Shown: positions 8,176 to 16,783, counted from the stretch's first letter. The stretch is DNA of 64,000 nucleotides from Cyclobacteriaceae bacterium (GCA_016786585.1 JAEUUI010000008.1:372001-436000), one strand, 5' to 3'. The notes: generated from the letters alone by a model not told the origin. Made by a program: numbers and translations.

Positions 8176-8937
8176 TTACGATGCCTTTTTCAGACTGGCT
8201 TTCAGCTGTGCCATCAAATCGGTTGTCTTGCGGTGGGTAACTTTCAATACAGGCTGCTTGATCTTCTTGCCTTTTGATTTGGCTTTGATCAGTTTCATCA
8301 GCTCGGATGAGTATGTGTCCTTAAACTTATCGATGTTAAACTTGGTCGTGAGCTGATCAATCAGCGAAAGCGCCATCTTCACCTCTTCGGGTTTTGCTTT
8401 CGTTTTCGGAATATTCAGTTCGCTCAAATCACGGATCTCTTCTGCAAAGCGAATTTTATTCAATAATATGATCCCGTTGTAGGGCTTCAGGATACAGAGA
8501 TTCTCTTTATTACGCAGTACAAAACTTCCCAAACCGGCTTTGCCACTCTTTTGCAGTGCATCGTGTAACAGCACGTATGCTTTCTCGCCAGACTTATCGG
8601 GCTCCAGAAAGTAGGGCGTTTCGAAGTATACACTTTCAACTTCCGCTTCCTTTATGAACGAACTGATCGTGATGATCTTGCTTTTCTCCGGACTTGCTGC
8701 CTGGAAATCCTTATCATCCAATACTACATAGTCGCCATCGAGGTTGTAGCCTTTCACGATGTTTTTCCATTCCACCACCTTGCCGGTAGTTTCATTGATG
8801 CGCTGGTAGCGGATGCGGGCATGGTCTTTTTTATCGAGCATGTCCATACTAATGTTGCTTTCCTGCGATGCGCTGTAAAGCTTTACCGGAATGTTTACAA
8901 GGCCGAAGCCGATAGCGCCTGTCCAGATCGATCTCAT
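8176..8937 (-). CDS. ku: Ku DNA-end-binding protein
   Basis: A 253-residue bacterial Ku homodimer subunit that rings DNA ends and recruits LigD. The N-terminus MRSIWTGAIGFGLVNIPVKL is the family signature, followed by beta-barrel segments such as HARIRYQRINETTGKVV. The C-terminal tail is basic (KAKSKGKKIKQPVLKVTHRK), as in other bacterial Ku proteins where it aids DNA threading. It is the first gene of a minus-strand operon ku-ligD-cinA-type-semiSWEET-microprotein. Upstream, 8938-9057 is an AT-rich intergenic stretch that probably holds the promoter, though I could not fix its elements. Confidence 0.96.
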   Translation of the reverse strand: MRSIWTGAIGFGLVNIPVKLYSASQESNISMDMLDKKDHARIRYQRINETTGKVVEWKNIVKGYNLDGDYVVLDDKDFQAASPEKSKIITISSFIKEAEVESVYFETPYFLEPDKSGEKAYVLLHDALQKSGKAGLGSFVLRNKENLCILKPYNGIILLNKIRFAEEIRDLSELNIPKTKAKPEEVKMALSLIDQLTTKFNIDKFKDTYSSELMKLIKAKSKGKKIKQPVLKVTHRKTTDLMAQLKASLKKAS

Positions 8938-9057
8938 AGTTTATAATTAAAGGTGATCAAGTTTAACCGTTCTTAAATCATGTTAGGCGTTAAATTTATT
9001 TTATAACCTGCTCATTTGCAAGCTGTTTTCTACGGTTAATTACATAGTTAATATAAC

Positions 9058-10119
9058 CTAATTATTGTCCCATTCGCCCGGCCGGTCTTCCCGGATCAGG
9101 AACGTAATTCCCTCATTTTTAAATGCTTCCATGATCTTCAGGTTAATCTCCTGCTGTACGTCCATGTATTTATTGTAGTCGGCAACAGTTACAAAATAGA
9201 CTACTTCAAACGCAAGGCCGTAGTCTGTAAACCGGGCAAAATGGGCGCGGTCGAAGCGGGTTGGCCCTGCAGCCTCAATGATTGTTTTGACTATGCCTGG
9301 AATCTTTTTTAGTTTATCCGGGTCATTCTGGTAACGCACATTCAGCGTGAATGCGATTCTTCGCGTTTCCTGCCGCTTATAATTATGAACTGGCGATTTG
9401 GTCAGATCGCTATTCGAGATAATGATTTGTTCGCCCGTCAGGCTTCGGAGCCGCGTGGTTTTTAACCCGATATATTCGATTGTTCCGTTCTTGTCGTTGA
9501 CGTTAATCGCATCGCCTACTTCAAACGGTTTGTCGAAAAAGATTACGAAGTAGTTGAACAAGTCGCCAACAATGTTTTGAGCCGCCAGGGCAATCGCGAT
9601 ACCACCAATACCAACACCGGTGAGAATGGTGGTAACATTATACCCCAGATTATCGAGCAGAAACACCAGCCCCAAAATCCAGATAACCATGTTAATGATG
9701 ATCATTAGCCCACCAATCTGCTTGATCTTCGTCTCGCCATTTTCCTGGCGCCTTACGCCTGAGGAGATCAGGTTTTGGATGATGGCGGAAATCAACCGAA
9801 TGACGAAGTACGCAATCACTACCGATGTAGCTACGGTAAGAACCTTTTCCACTTTTGCGGAAAGTGAAAGAGAATTGATGGCCCAGTAAATGATGGCGAA
9901 GGAGAGTATCGGCAAACCGAATCGTTCGAGTCCTCGAACGATCATATCGTCAACCTTTGTGTGGCTGTTGGCAGTCCACGTGCGGATACGGTTCAGCATC
10001 ATCCGCTTGAAAATCATAATAATGATTAATCCGGCTAAAATAACTCCTAAGGCAACGAGATAATCCTGAACCGTATTACCCCAATATTCGCGTAACAAAA
10101 AGTCCTGTGTTGAATTCAT
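9058..10119 (-). CDS. MscS-family mechanosensitive ion channel
   Basis: A 353-residue inner-membrane protein with hydrophobic helices at about 20-40, 70-90 and 95-115, and an extra pair at 135-165. It is a larger MscS-like layout rather than the minimal three-helix one. The pore-lining helix and following beta domain are recognised by GVGIGGIAIALAAQNIVGDL and then FDKPFEVGDAINVNDKNGTI, both hallmark MscS blocks. The C-terminal cytoplasmic cage contains TTRLRSLTGEQIIISNSDL. The protein probably releases solutes on osmotic downshock. It is transcribed alone, flanked by gaps of about 120 bp. Confidence 0.93.
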   Translation of the reverse strand: MNSTQDFLLREYWGNTVQDYLVALGVILAGLIIIMIFKRMMLNRIRTWTANSHTKVDDMIVRGLERFGLPILSFAIIYWAINSLSLSAKVEKVLTVATSVVIAYFVIRLISAIIQNLISSGVRRQENGETKIKQIGGLMIIINMVIWILGLVFLLDNLGYNVTTILTGVGIGGIAIALAAQNIVGDLFNYFVIFFDKPFEVGDAINVNDKNGTIEYIGLKTTRLRSLTGEQIIISNSDLTKSPVHNYKRQETRRIAFTLNVRYQNDPDKLKKIPGIVKTIIEAAGPTRFDRAHFARFTDYGLAFEVVYFVTVADYNKYMDVQQEINLKIMEAFKNEGITFLIREDRPGEWDNN

Positions 10120-10235
10120 GCGTGTACCGCATGACAGAACTGTACCAAGTTAACGGCAGTAGAGATATTTTTGAAAATCAGCCGTTTGGAGGCTAGAAGC
10201 GCGCTAGCCTGTGTGGCACAAATTCCTCAATCCGG

Positions 10236-10703
10236 TTATGCTTTGTCGGTCCGGATATAATTTACAATCACGAATGTTGCCATGAAGCCCGAGAAAATAC
10301 CCTCCAGCCATACGCTAAACGAAGCGATGTAAGGATCGAGGTATTCGCCTAAAGGGGCATGCTCGCGAATCGTTTGCATCATGTTGGGATCGATGTACAA
10401 GTAGATAAACAGGAACAGCACGAACGTTGACGTAGCGATAAAGGACGTGCCTACCCCGACAGACATAGCCCGTAAATAATTCAGTTCACCCTCATGTGTT
10501 CTGCGATATTGTTTGAGTGCTAGGTAGATGCCGGCAACCTGTATGAACAGATTTATTACCCGCAGCTCTGTTACATAAATAAATCCGATCGCGTAGATAA
10601 GAAAGAAGTATAGAATGAGTGCGATTGTTACCAGCGTTCCGTAAATCTGCGGAATACGCGTTGGGTATTTGGCCATTTTTCGAACGAATGTTGTCATTTC
10701 CAT
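10236..10703 (-). CDS. DUF4199-like membrane protein
   Basis: A 155-residue protein with four predicted membrane helices (about 18-40, 45-62, 80-102, 125-148). A conserved-looking central loop reads LKQYRRTHEGELNYLRAMSVG, and a Gly-rich third helix follows. This arrangement, including the 'yr....G.l.y..a...G' loop, fits the DUF4199 family common in Bacteroidota, whose function is unknown. The ATG at 10703 (MEMTTF) is preferred to an upstream in-frame TTG. It is isolated by gaps of about 115 bp on both sides. Confidence 0.65.
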   Translation of the reverse strand: MEMTTFVRKMAKYPTRIPQIYGTLVTIALILYFFLIYAIGFIYVTELRVINLFIQVAGIYLALKQYRRTHEGELNYLRAMSVGVGTSFIATSTFVLFLFIYLYIDPNMMQTIREHAPLGEYLDPYIASFSVWLEGIFSGFMATFVIVNYIRTDKA

Positions 10704-10822
10704 ATTCAAAGCTTATTAATGGGCGCGTTTCAAAATTGTTGCCAATGTGAAAACATAACGTAGCGCACGGAAGCTCATTCGTTTTGTTGTAGACGTGAGC
10801 GGTTTGCCCACAACAGTGTGGA

Positions 10823-11560
10823 TTAATAAAGTTCCTGGCATGTCGGGCAATAAAATGTTCTTCGGGACGCTACGCCGAGGTAATGCTTTTTAATTTTAGT
10901 GCCATCCCGCGGGCAGATTTTTTTAGTGTACACGAGCCAGTGTTTTCGAAGTGTGCCTGCTTCACGCCATTCTTTGAATTGAAAACTGTAATGAACAGTT
11001 TCCTTAATCATCTTTCGCAGCACCGGCAGCGGAATACTTCCGATTTTGCTTTTCGGATGGATTTTTACCCGGAACAAGACTTCATTCTTTATAATGTTTC
11101 CCGATCCGGCAAAGATTGTTTGATCGAGCAAGGCATCCGTTGCCGTCATTTTGGGATGATGCGAGAGTCGTTCGATAGTCTTTTTAACCGTAAACGCGGG
11201 ATTCATCACATCGGCAGACCAATCATAAAGGTCGTCCAATGATTGGGTGAGCATAACAATAGAACATGCATAAAAGGATAGCGTTTGTCCATCGGCAAAA
11301 CGTAGCCTTAGTTTTGGATTGCGGTCTTTCTTATCGTTGTTGATGCGGTAGCTGCCAAACATCAACAGATGAATTCGAATGGTGAAATCAGGAAAACACA
11401 GTAATAAATGTTTCCCAAAAGTTTTGATGTCTTTTAGCTTGGTGCCGTGAAGCCTTCCATAGGCCAAACCTTTTCCGTAACCATCCGCCTCAAGAATCTT
11501 TTTCCCCCTGAACGAATCGATGGCCTCTTTCAAGATCACTATGGAAGGACCTTCCGGCAT
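10823..11560 (-). CDS. Fpg/Nei family DNA glycosylase
   Basis: A 245-residue base-excision glycosylase/AP lyase. The catalytic N-terminus is MPEGPS, where Pro1 after Met removal and the adjacent Glu form the active site. The helix-two-turn-helix is represented by DATDALLDQTIFAGSGNIIKN in the middle. The C-terminus has the beta-hairpin zinc-finger region, but the first CxxC pair reads CPRD, so only three of the usual four cysteines are present (CPRD...CPTC). A small basic protein gene lies 14 bp upstream on the same strand. The Asn-ending GSGN(I)IKNE block supports catalytic competence. Confidence 0.9.
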   Translation of the reverse strand: MPEGPSIVILKEAIDSFRGKKILEADGYGKGLAYGRLHGTKLKDIKTFGKHLLLCFPDFTIRIHLLMFGSYRINNDKKDRNPKLRLRFADGQTLSFYACSIVMLTQSLDDLYDWSADVMNPAFTVKKTIERLSHHPKMTATDALLDQTIFAGSGNIIKNEVLFRVKIHPKSKIGSIPLPVLRKMIKETVHYSFQFKEWREAGTLRKHWLVYTKKICPRDGTKIKKHYLGVASRRTFYCPTCQELY

Positions 11561-11574
11561 GTAGTCGGTACTGT

Positions 11575-11712
11575 TTATTTTCCGGACTTCTTGCCACTAC
11601 CGAATTTCTTCGCAGGGGTTTTCCGGTTCTTTTCGTACGCTACTTCGTACTTCTGACTTTTATTTACGTAGTCTTTGTCCTTCGGTCCTGATTTTTTAGC
11701 TACAGTTGCCAT
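11575..11712 (-). CDS. small basic protein, 45 residues
   Basis: A 45-residue Lys-rich protein (MATVAKKSGPKDKDYVNKSQ, then KNRKTPAKKFGSGKKSGK at the end). It has no hydrophobic segment and is likely disordered. The ATG at 11712 was chosen because the longer upstream frame overlaps the next gene and looks non-coding. It lies 14 bp upstream of the Fpg/Nei glycosylase on the same strand and so is probably co-transcribed. A nucleic-acid-associated role would fit the composition, but no function is known. Confidence 0.6.
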   Translation of the reverse strand: MATVAKKSGPKDKDYVNKSQKYEVAYEKNRKTPAKKFGSGKKSGK

Positions 11713-11737
11713 AGCGTTAATTGGTTTAAATAGAAAA

Positions 11738-12307
11738 TTAATCTTTCGGAATATTGCCTGATGTTGCCGTTGTTGAGCTGTACGGTGCCGTGCTGAATTT
11801 TCCCTGGCCATCGGCCCAAACAGTTGATGGTGTTCCGCTTTTATCACGGAGTTCCAGGTAATAACCTGATTTACCGGCATCAGTCACCGACCAGTATCCT
11901 GTTACCGTTTGATCTTTATACGGACTTTGCCCGTACGCATTAATGAGCGTAGCAGGCACATTCGCCCGGTTCCATTCGGTGCGTCTTAACATTTCCACAT
12001 AGTTCCCCTGCTGATCATATCGGGCCATGTATTGTGCTGAGCCGATCGTGTAATTGCCGGTGTATCCGTAGTTAGTTTCGTACCACTTGATTGTCTGTGT
12101 TTCGGTTGCAGGGTTACGCCCGTTAAGATCACGCGCGAGTCGTTCGCTCACCATTGGGTCACTAACGGGTTGCTGTGCGGGTGGCTTTACTCCGGTTGCC
12201 TGCACCGGAAGCGGGGTGGGAGTGGTTTGCTCCTGACTTTGTGCATATGTCGTAACTCCGCAAATGAGTAAGGCCACAGCGACAAGGCAAAATTGGATGT
12301 ATTTCAT
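11738..12307 (-). CDS. secreted protein of unknown function
   Basis: A 189-residue exported protein when started at the ATG at 12307 (MKYIQFCLVAVALLICGVTTYAQ is its signal peptide region, abbreviated here as residues 1-23). Upstream in-frame starts at 12370 and 12331 would add a charged extension ahead of the signal and are less likely. The mature part begins with a Pro/Thr/Gln-rich stretch. It then has a Tyr/Trp/Gly-rich beta region (WYETNYGYTGNY, ARYDQQGNYVEML, GYWSVTDAGKSGYYLEL) resembling PepSY-like or beta-lactamase-inhibitor-like folds. The family is not recognised. Confidence 0.6.
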   Translation of the reverse strand: MKYIQFCLVAVALLICGVTTYAQSQEQTTPTPLPVQATGVKPPAQQPVSDPMVSERLARDLNGRNPATETQTIKWYETNYGYTGNYTIGSAQYMARYDQQGNYVEMLRRTEWNRANVPATLINAYGQSPYKDQTVTGYWSVTDAGKSGYYLELRDKSGTPSTVWADGQGKFSTAPYSSTTATSGNIPKD

Positions 12308-12474
12308 ATAGTTTCGTGTTATTCGATTCATGTTATTCGATCGATTGCGCCACTCAAAATATTGTGCCACTGTTTTAAGGTGGACTTAATCCGTCATGAA
12401 CGGTGATTGTTTTGAATCTCCTTAAGGTGTTGCGTTTGCATGACGGGCTTCGGCCTCATTCTGCGGAATAAACC

Positions 12475-12924
12475 TTACGGAAGAATGTGATACCCGAACC
12501 ATGCACCAATGCCGAAAATCACATGGCTGAAAAAAATCGGTATGTAAAAATCTCTCAGATCAATCCTGGGTGGAGCAGGATGAAGTTTGAAAACCACGGT
12601 CCAGGCGATGAGCCAAATGATGCCAGTGGCAGCACCCAACTCACACGCGCTTAAAAATGTCGAGCCGTAGTAGTTGTTTTCCCAGATAAAATGATATGCG
12701 GTAACGAACAGCACTCCGAAAAAGAAGTGAAGGGCCCATCCACCCAGGAACAATTTTTCGTTCCGGATCTTAAGAAACCGGATGGGCTTTAAAAGATGGT
12801 TGATGATTTCAGGTTCCCTGAAATCCTTTTTCCGGATGAAGCTAACGCCATACGTAAAAATAGTCATTAGCACAGTCGCGGTGACTTTGGCAATGAAAAC
12901 TTTTAGAAATGCGTACCAGTCCAA
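12475..12924 (-). CDS. four-helix membrane protein of unknown function
   Basis: A 149-residue integral-membrane protein that begins with a TTG codon (no in-frame ATG lies upstream before the neighbouring gene). Hydrophobic helices occur at about 5-27, 58-78, 88-110 and 126-146. Short polar loops include FIRKKDFREPEIINHLLKP and HPAPPRIDLRDFYIP. I do not recognise the family. The next gene upstream on the same strand ends 26 bp away, so the two may be co-transcribed. Confidence 0.55.
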   Translation of the reverse strand: MDWYAFLKVFIAKVTATVLMTIFTYGVSFIRKKDFREPEIINHLLKPIRFLKIRNEKLFLGGWALHFFFGVLFVTAYHFIWENNYYGSTFLSACELGAATGIIWLIAWTVVFKLHPAPPRIDLRDFYIPIFFSHVIFGIGAWFGYHILP

Positions 12925-12950
12925 CCGTGCCGGGCAATTTATAGGTATGA

Positions 12951-13145
12951 TTACGCAGCGACAGTCAACGTCATGCGTCTGTTATCGAGGGCTTCTTTTG
13001 CAAGGGCAATAAGCTGTTCCATGGTTTCGGTCGACATCAGCAACTGGTCGAGATCCTGTTCAATCATGTCAAGTTCTGTTGTAGTGAAATTTTCCCGGAG
13101 TGTGGAGAAAACTTGTTTGATAGAGAGATCTTGTAGCGTTTTCAT
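12951..13145 (-). CDS. small acidic helical protein, 64 residues
   Basis: A 64-residue protein that looks almost entirely alpha-helical and amphipathic (MKTLQDLSIKQVFSTLRENF, TTTELDMIEQDLDQLL, METMEQLIALAKEAL-like pattern). No signal peptide, membrane helix or metal motif is visible. It is read from an ATG at 13145 just upstream of the membrane-protein gene at 12924. The size and amphipathic pattern would suit a small dimeric or regulatory protein, but nothing identifies its role. Confidence 0.5.
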   Translation of the reverse strand: MKTLQDLSIKQVFSTLRENFTTTELDMIEQDLDQLLMSTETMEQLIALAKEALDNRRMTLTVAA

Positions 13146-13317
13146 AGTCTTTTTCGGTTTTTGATTGATTTGTTTCAGATCGTTGCCGTCTGTTTCGGGT
13201 AATCATGACAAGTCAAGTGCCAGCCATACAGAATTTGTAAACTTTTTTTACCGGACGATTACATGAGCGGATTGATCGCGCGGTATCGGCCGGCTAGCTT
13301 GCGTTTGTAAATCGATT

Positions 13318-14049
13318 ATGAACAAGTTTATCCTACTTTTTGCGGTGATGCTGATTAGCGCAACCGCTTATAGCCAGTCTTCAGACCCGGCTTCAACCGA
13401 GGAACTGATTGAAAAAATGTACAACACGTATAAGGGTGTTTGGTACGAGGCAATAACGTTTCAGCAACAGACTGAATTTTTCAAAGATGGCGTCAAACAG
13501 CGGGAGGAAACTTGGTATGAGGCGATGGACATGAAATCAGGCGCGCTGGTAATCAAGTTTAACTCAATGGATAGCGGTAGTGGAATGATATTCCGCAACG
13601 ACAGCCTGTTAAGTTATGCCGACAACCAGCTGAAAAGCAAGACGTACCGTATTCATGAATTGATTGTATTGGGCTTTAGCGTTTATACCAACCCGCCAAA
13701 GTCGACCCTTGAAAAGATTAAAGCTTCAGGCTTCGACACGCACATCTTCGGGCAGGAAATGTATGACTCGAGAATGCACTATGTAGTAGGGGATCCGGAA
13801 AAAGCCCAGTTCTGGATTGATGCAAAAACACTTGTTTTCACCAAGATGAAGCGTGTGTCGCAAGGCCGCACCCAGGAAATTGAGTTCAAAGGGTATCAAA
13901 AACTTGGAAAAGGATGGGTTGAAACAGAAGTTCTTTTTGTTGTGAACGGTCAACTGTTTATGCGCGAAGTGTACAGTAACATTCAGGCACCTAAGGCGCT
14001 TCCGGCCAGTTTTTACAAGCAATATGTGTTTAACCAAATAATTTGGTAA
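13318..14049 (+). CDS. LolA-like outer-membrane lipoprotein-sorting family protein
   Basis: A 243-residue secreted protein with a signal peptide (residues 1-19, ending ISATAYSQ). The mature chain is beta-rich. It begins with a helix (TEELIEKMYNTYKGVWYEAI), followed by alternating strands with motifs such as ALVIKFNSMDSGSGMIFRND and AQFWIDAKTLVFTKMKR. This is the half-barrel pattern seen in LolA/LolB-like proteins. Such Bacteroidota homologues are annotated as outer-membrane lipoprotein-sorting proteins, but lipoprotein transfer is not shown for them. It stands alone, between intergenic spacers of about 150-170 bp. Confidence 0.6.
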   Translation: MNKFILLFAVMLISATAYSQSSDPASTEELIEKMYNTYKGVWYEAITFQQQTEFFKDGVKQREETWYEAMDMKSGALVIKFNSMDSGSGMIFRNDSLLSYADNQLKSKTYRIHELIVLGFSVYTNPPKSTLEKIKASGFDTHIFGQEMYDSRMHYVVGDPEKAQFWIDAKTLVFTKMKRVSQGRTQEIEFKGYQKLGKGWVETEVLFVVNGQLFMREVYSNIQAPKALPASFYKQYVFNQIIW

Positions 14050-14104
14050 GCCATATATTCGTTTGCGCGAGTAAATAAATATTTTAAAAAATACTTCCGG
14101 GACA

Positions 14105-14119
14105 TAGGAGTTACTCCTA
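14105..14119. promoter_or_regulatory. 15-bp palindrome TAGGAGT-T-ACTCCTA (copy 1)
   Basis: A perfect inverted repeat, TAGGAGT/ACTCCTA around one central base, 82 bp before the DUF3892 gene. The same 15 bases occur in inverted orientation at 53034-53048, upstream of the TPR-GAF protein gene. The half-site TACTCCT resembles NarL/FixJ-type (LuxR-family HTH) heptamers. This suggests an operator for such a regulator, but none was identified in the window. Confidence 0.5.
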
Positions 14120-14201
14120 GTGTACTTGACATTTTATAGTTCGTTGATGTAGATTCGTTGCGCGGCGATAAACCCCTGATTACCGCGACAACCACGAAGT
14201 A

Positions 14202-14483
14202 ATGCCCGTAAAACTTCAAATCACCTGCATCGATCGAACGGATTCATCTGATCCGCATCATCGCATTCTTTCGATTGGCGGTGGAAGTTCCGTTCACCGA
14301 TGGACGGTTAGCCAGGAAGATGCCATTCGCGGCATTGAGCGTAACGATTGGGAATTTTATATCTACCGGCAGGGGAAAATTATGAACATTGTTGTGGCAG
14401 AACGTGATGGTGAAAAGTATTTGAAAGCTACGTGTGATGCCGATCAACCCGAGATGTTGCTTACACTCCCCCAGGTAAAATAA
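14202..14483 (+). CDS. DUF3892-like small protein
   Basis: A 93-residue soluble protein. The N-terminus QITCIDRTDSSDPHHRILSI, followed by IGGG and WTVSQEDAIRGIE, matches the layout of the DUF3892 family: a small alpha/beta domain with an 'I..I....r...H..I..iGG' start. Function is unknown. A Rho-independent terminator follows directly, and the short palindrome at 14105-14119 lies upstream, so it is probably a monocistronic, individually regulated gene. Confidence 0.7.
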   Translation: MPVKLQITCIDRTDSSDPHHRILSIGGGSSVHRWTVSQEDAIRGIERNDWEFYIYRQGKIMNIVVAERDGEKYLKATCDADQPEMLLTLPQVK

Positions 14484-14484
14484 A

Positions 14485-14512
14485 AAAGGCCACCCGAAGG
14501 CAGCCTTTCATT
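14485..14512 (+). terminator. Rho-independent terminator, bidirectional
   Basis: The sequence AAAGGC-cacccgaaggca-GCCTTT forms an A/T-flanked hairpin directly after the DUF3892 stop codon. It is followed by T-rich sequence on the plus strand and preceded by an A-run that would be a T-run on the minus strand. It therefore can serve both this gene and the convergent outer-membrane protein gene ending at 14527. Confidence 0.6.
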
Positions 14513-14526
14513 CTCATTTGAATATT

Positions 14527-15171
14527 TTATTTCTGGTTGAAATTGAATGACACGTAAACCTGTGCATTCGAATTTTTTGAGTCACCCAGAATGCCATCGG
14601 CTAAGTCTGAATCTGCAATTTTCTGCAGACCGTAGTTGTAACGAGCGCCTAACTGAACCGGGCCAACATTAAAACCTACACCTGCTGAAATACCGTAGTC
14701 CCAAGACTTAAAGTTATCGCGGTCGATGTCATCGCTTCCGTCAACGTCACCGTCAACATCCACATTAGCGTTTAACAAATAACCGAAATACGGACCAACA
14801 TGAATCTCAGCGGCATCTCCGAGCTTAAAAACAGCCAATACCGGGATGTCGATATAATTCAGGTTAAAATCCAGCGTTGCGTCATATAAGTCGCTGTTGT
14901 CTTCGATGCGTGTACCTTTGGTTGAGTACAGAATTTCTGGCTGAATAGCGAATACATCCGATTGGAAGAGTTGTGTATAAACACCTAAATGAAATCCATA
15001 ACGCGGGTTTTCATCATCCACATCATCAACATACAGATTGGTTACGTTCAGACCACCCTTGATCCCAACACGAAGACCATTGTCGGAGTCCTGCGCAACT
15101 GCTACACTGGTTGCTGATATTAATAAAAATCCGAGGAAAAGGCTTGCTAAAAATTTTGACTTAAAGTGCAT
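14527..15171 (-). CDS. PorT-type outer-membrane beta-barrel protein
   Basis: A 214-residue exported protein with a signal peptide (residues 1-26, ending ATSVAVAQ) and an antiparallel beta-barrel pattern of alternating hydrophobic and polar residues. It starts GLRVGIKGGLNVTNLYV, a start typical of PorT family/OMP_b-brl_2 proteins in Bacteroidota. Asp-rich loops (around DVDGDVDGSDDIDRDN) may bind calcium or reflect surface loops. The C-terminus ends in a strand with terminal aromatic residues (AQVYVSFNFNQK). It is convergent with the DUF3892 gene and shares its terminator region. Confidence 0.8.
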   Translation of the reverse strand: MHFKSKFLASLFLGFLLISATSVAVAQDSDNGLRVGIKGGLNVTNLYVDDVDDENPRYGFHLGVYTQLFQSDVFAIQPEILYSTKGTRIEDNSDLYDATLDFNLNYIDIPVLAVFKLGDAAEIHVGPYFGYLLNANVDVDGDVDGSDDIDRDNFKSWDYGISAGVGFNVGPVQLGARYNYGLQKIADSDLADGILGDSKNSNAQVYVSFNFNQK

Positions 15172-15411
15172 AACGTTTGTTTTTTGGTTTGTCGGTACTT
15201 CTTTAAATATCAGGCCAAGAAAAAAAGCGTGGATATCAACAGATTGGACAATCTGAATGCACTTGGCTGAATGAATCTCCCTGAATTGTAGACGGGCTTC
15301 TACAAATTTGAACGGTCGTTATCACCCGGATTTATCGAAACCGGCAATTCCCCGGAACCGAAGGGTATATTATTGGGCGAAAAAACTATCTTTGACTCTA
15401 CAACTCCACGC

Positions 15412-15834
15412 ATGTCCAAATCCATTCTGCTTGTTGAAGATGACGCAGACGACCGAATGTTGTTCACGGAAGCTTTGTATGAGCTTACGACTGACATCCG
15501 GTTAACAACCGCCAGTCATTGCGATGACGGGATCGATTCGCTCATCCGGCCGAATGACGAATTGCCTGACCTGGTAGTGATGGACATTAATATGCCTGGC
15601 AAGAACGGACTTGAATGTCTTGAAGATATTCGTAATCACTCCAGGCTCAACACGTTACCCGTGGTAATCCTTTCCACGGATACCGATGAAAGCGTAATCC
15701 GCGATGCTTACAGACGCGGGGCAAATTTTTATATTTCCAAACCTAATTCGTTTCAGGCCTTGAAACGTGAAGTTCATAAGCTGATTACCACCGATTGGCG
15801 GTCATATCCGAAAGGCCATTCTTCATCCCTTTAA
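15412..15834 (+). CDS. single-domain response regulator
   Basis: A 140-residue CheY-like receiver with no output domain. Visible key positions are the acidic pair in LVEDDADDRMLF, the phospho-acceptor Asp in LVVMDINMPGKNGLE, the conserved Thr/Ser in VVILSTDTDES, and the Lys in FYISKPNSFQAL. The variant start (rcp1-like, with a long loop DGIDSLIRPNDELPD) is common in receivers that interact with bacteriophytochrome or GAF kinases. ATG at 15412 is chosen over the upstream frame because it places the first strand at residue 3. No partner kinase is adjacent. Confidence 0.9.
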   Translation: MSKSILLVEDDADDRMLFTEALYELTTDIRLTTASHCDDGIDSLIRPNDELPDLVVMDINMPGKNGLECLEDIRNHSRLNTLPVVILSTDTDESVIRDAYRRGANFYISKPNSFQALKREVHKLITTDWRSYPKGHSSSL

Positions 15835-16008
15835 TCTCCGTTGAAAATCCGCACCCGTGGAAAGTAATTCCACAAAATGGCGTTGATACTCGTCACGAAG
15901 GGTTTACGAGCTCACCTTTTTTAATGGCATTGTTTTTCAGGTTATCCTCAACAGACCCTGCTTGAAGCAGGTAAACTGTAAACATTTTAAACCAATTAGG
16001 AATTAACT

Positions 16009-16722
16009 ATGAAAGCGTTAAAAATCGCAGCGATGATGCTGCTGACAGCAGGTTTCGTTCAGGCCCAGGATGTGGTTGTGAAAGGAAACACGAAAGTAAA
16101 CACCGATTTCAGTAAGTATAAAACATTTGCGTGGGCACAAATGGATGAAACCGCCCAGCCTGAAAGCGGATACTACATCTACACATACACCGAACAAAAG
16201 GCGTTGCCACCGGCTACTAAAACAACCCGTACCACAAAGTCGGCTAACAAAACAACGACTACCACCACCACAACCGTTACGGCTCCATATGTTTATTCAT
16301 ACAATGTGATCATTCCATCGACCAACCTGATGGTGAATACAGCGGTGAAAGGTGCTGTTTCTGAAGAACTTGTGGCTCGCGGCTACCGCGAGAATCAGGT
16401 TCGTCCGGATTTGATTGTCGCTTATCGCGTGCTGGAAAGACAAGCAAAAATGAAAGGTTATGTGAACGATGTTCCTACGATGGTAACAGGCGGCAAAGAA
16501 GTTCGCACGCCAAGTGATACAACTACACATGTACTGTTGCCAGGTACATTGATCATTTCATTGATCGACAGCAAAACTTCCGAGGTTGTATGGGATGGCT
16601 TTGCATCTGGCCTGGTTCGTGATAACGCGTTTATCACAGAAGAGACTAAAATCAAGGAAGCTGTTCACTTGATTATGAACGAGTTTAAATATCGGGGCGA
16701 TAAAGTGAACAAGGTAGATTAA
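16009..16722 (+). CDS. DUF4136 domain secreted protein
   Basis: A 237-residue exported protein with a signal peptide (residues 1-19, ending GFVQAQ). The mature domain opens TKVNTDFSKYKTFAWAQ, the usual start of DUF4136. An unusual low-complexity Thr/Lys/Pro insertion follows (about residues 65-90, rich in TTT). The C-terminal half matches the family core: ELVARGYRENQVRPDLIVAY and VWDGFASGLV. DUF4136 proteins are envelope proteins of unknown function. A hairpin terminator follows at 16746. Confidence 0.85.
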   Translation: MKALKIAAMMLLTAGFVQAQDVVVKGNTKVNTDFSKYKTFAWAQMDETAQPESGYYIYTYTEQKALPPATKTTRTTKSANKTTTTTTTTVTAPYVYSYNVIIPSTNLMVNTAVKGAVSEELVARGYRENQVRPDLIVAYRVLERQAKMKGYVNDVPTMVTGGKEVRTPSDTTTHVLLPGTLIISLIDSKTSEVVWDGFASGLVRDNAFITEETKIKEAVHLIMNEFKYRGDKVNKVD

Positions 16723-16745
16723 ATCGAATTATTAATCAGAATACG

Positions 16746-16770
16746 AAAGGGGGCGAAAGCCCTTTTTCTT
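16746..16770 (+). terminator. Rho-independent terminator after DUF4136 gene
   Basis: AAAGGGGGC-GAAA-GCCCTTTTTC forms a GC stem with a GAAA tetraloop followed by five T residues. It lies 24 bp after the DUF4136 stop codon and just before the SRPBCC gene at 16784. Confidence 0.65.
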
Positions 16771-16783
16771 TAACCAGCGGGTT

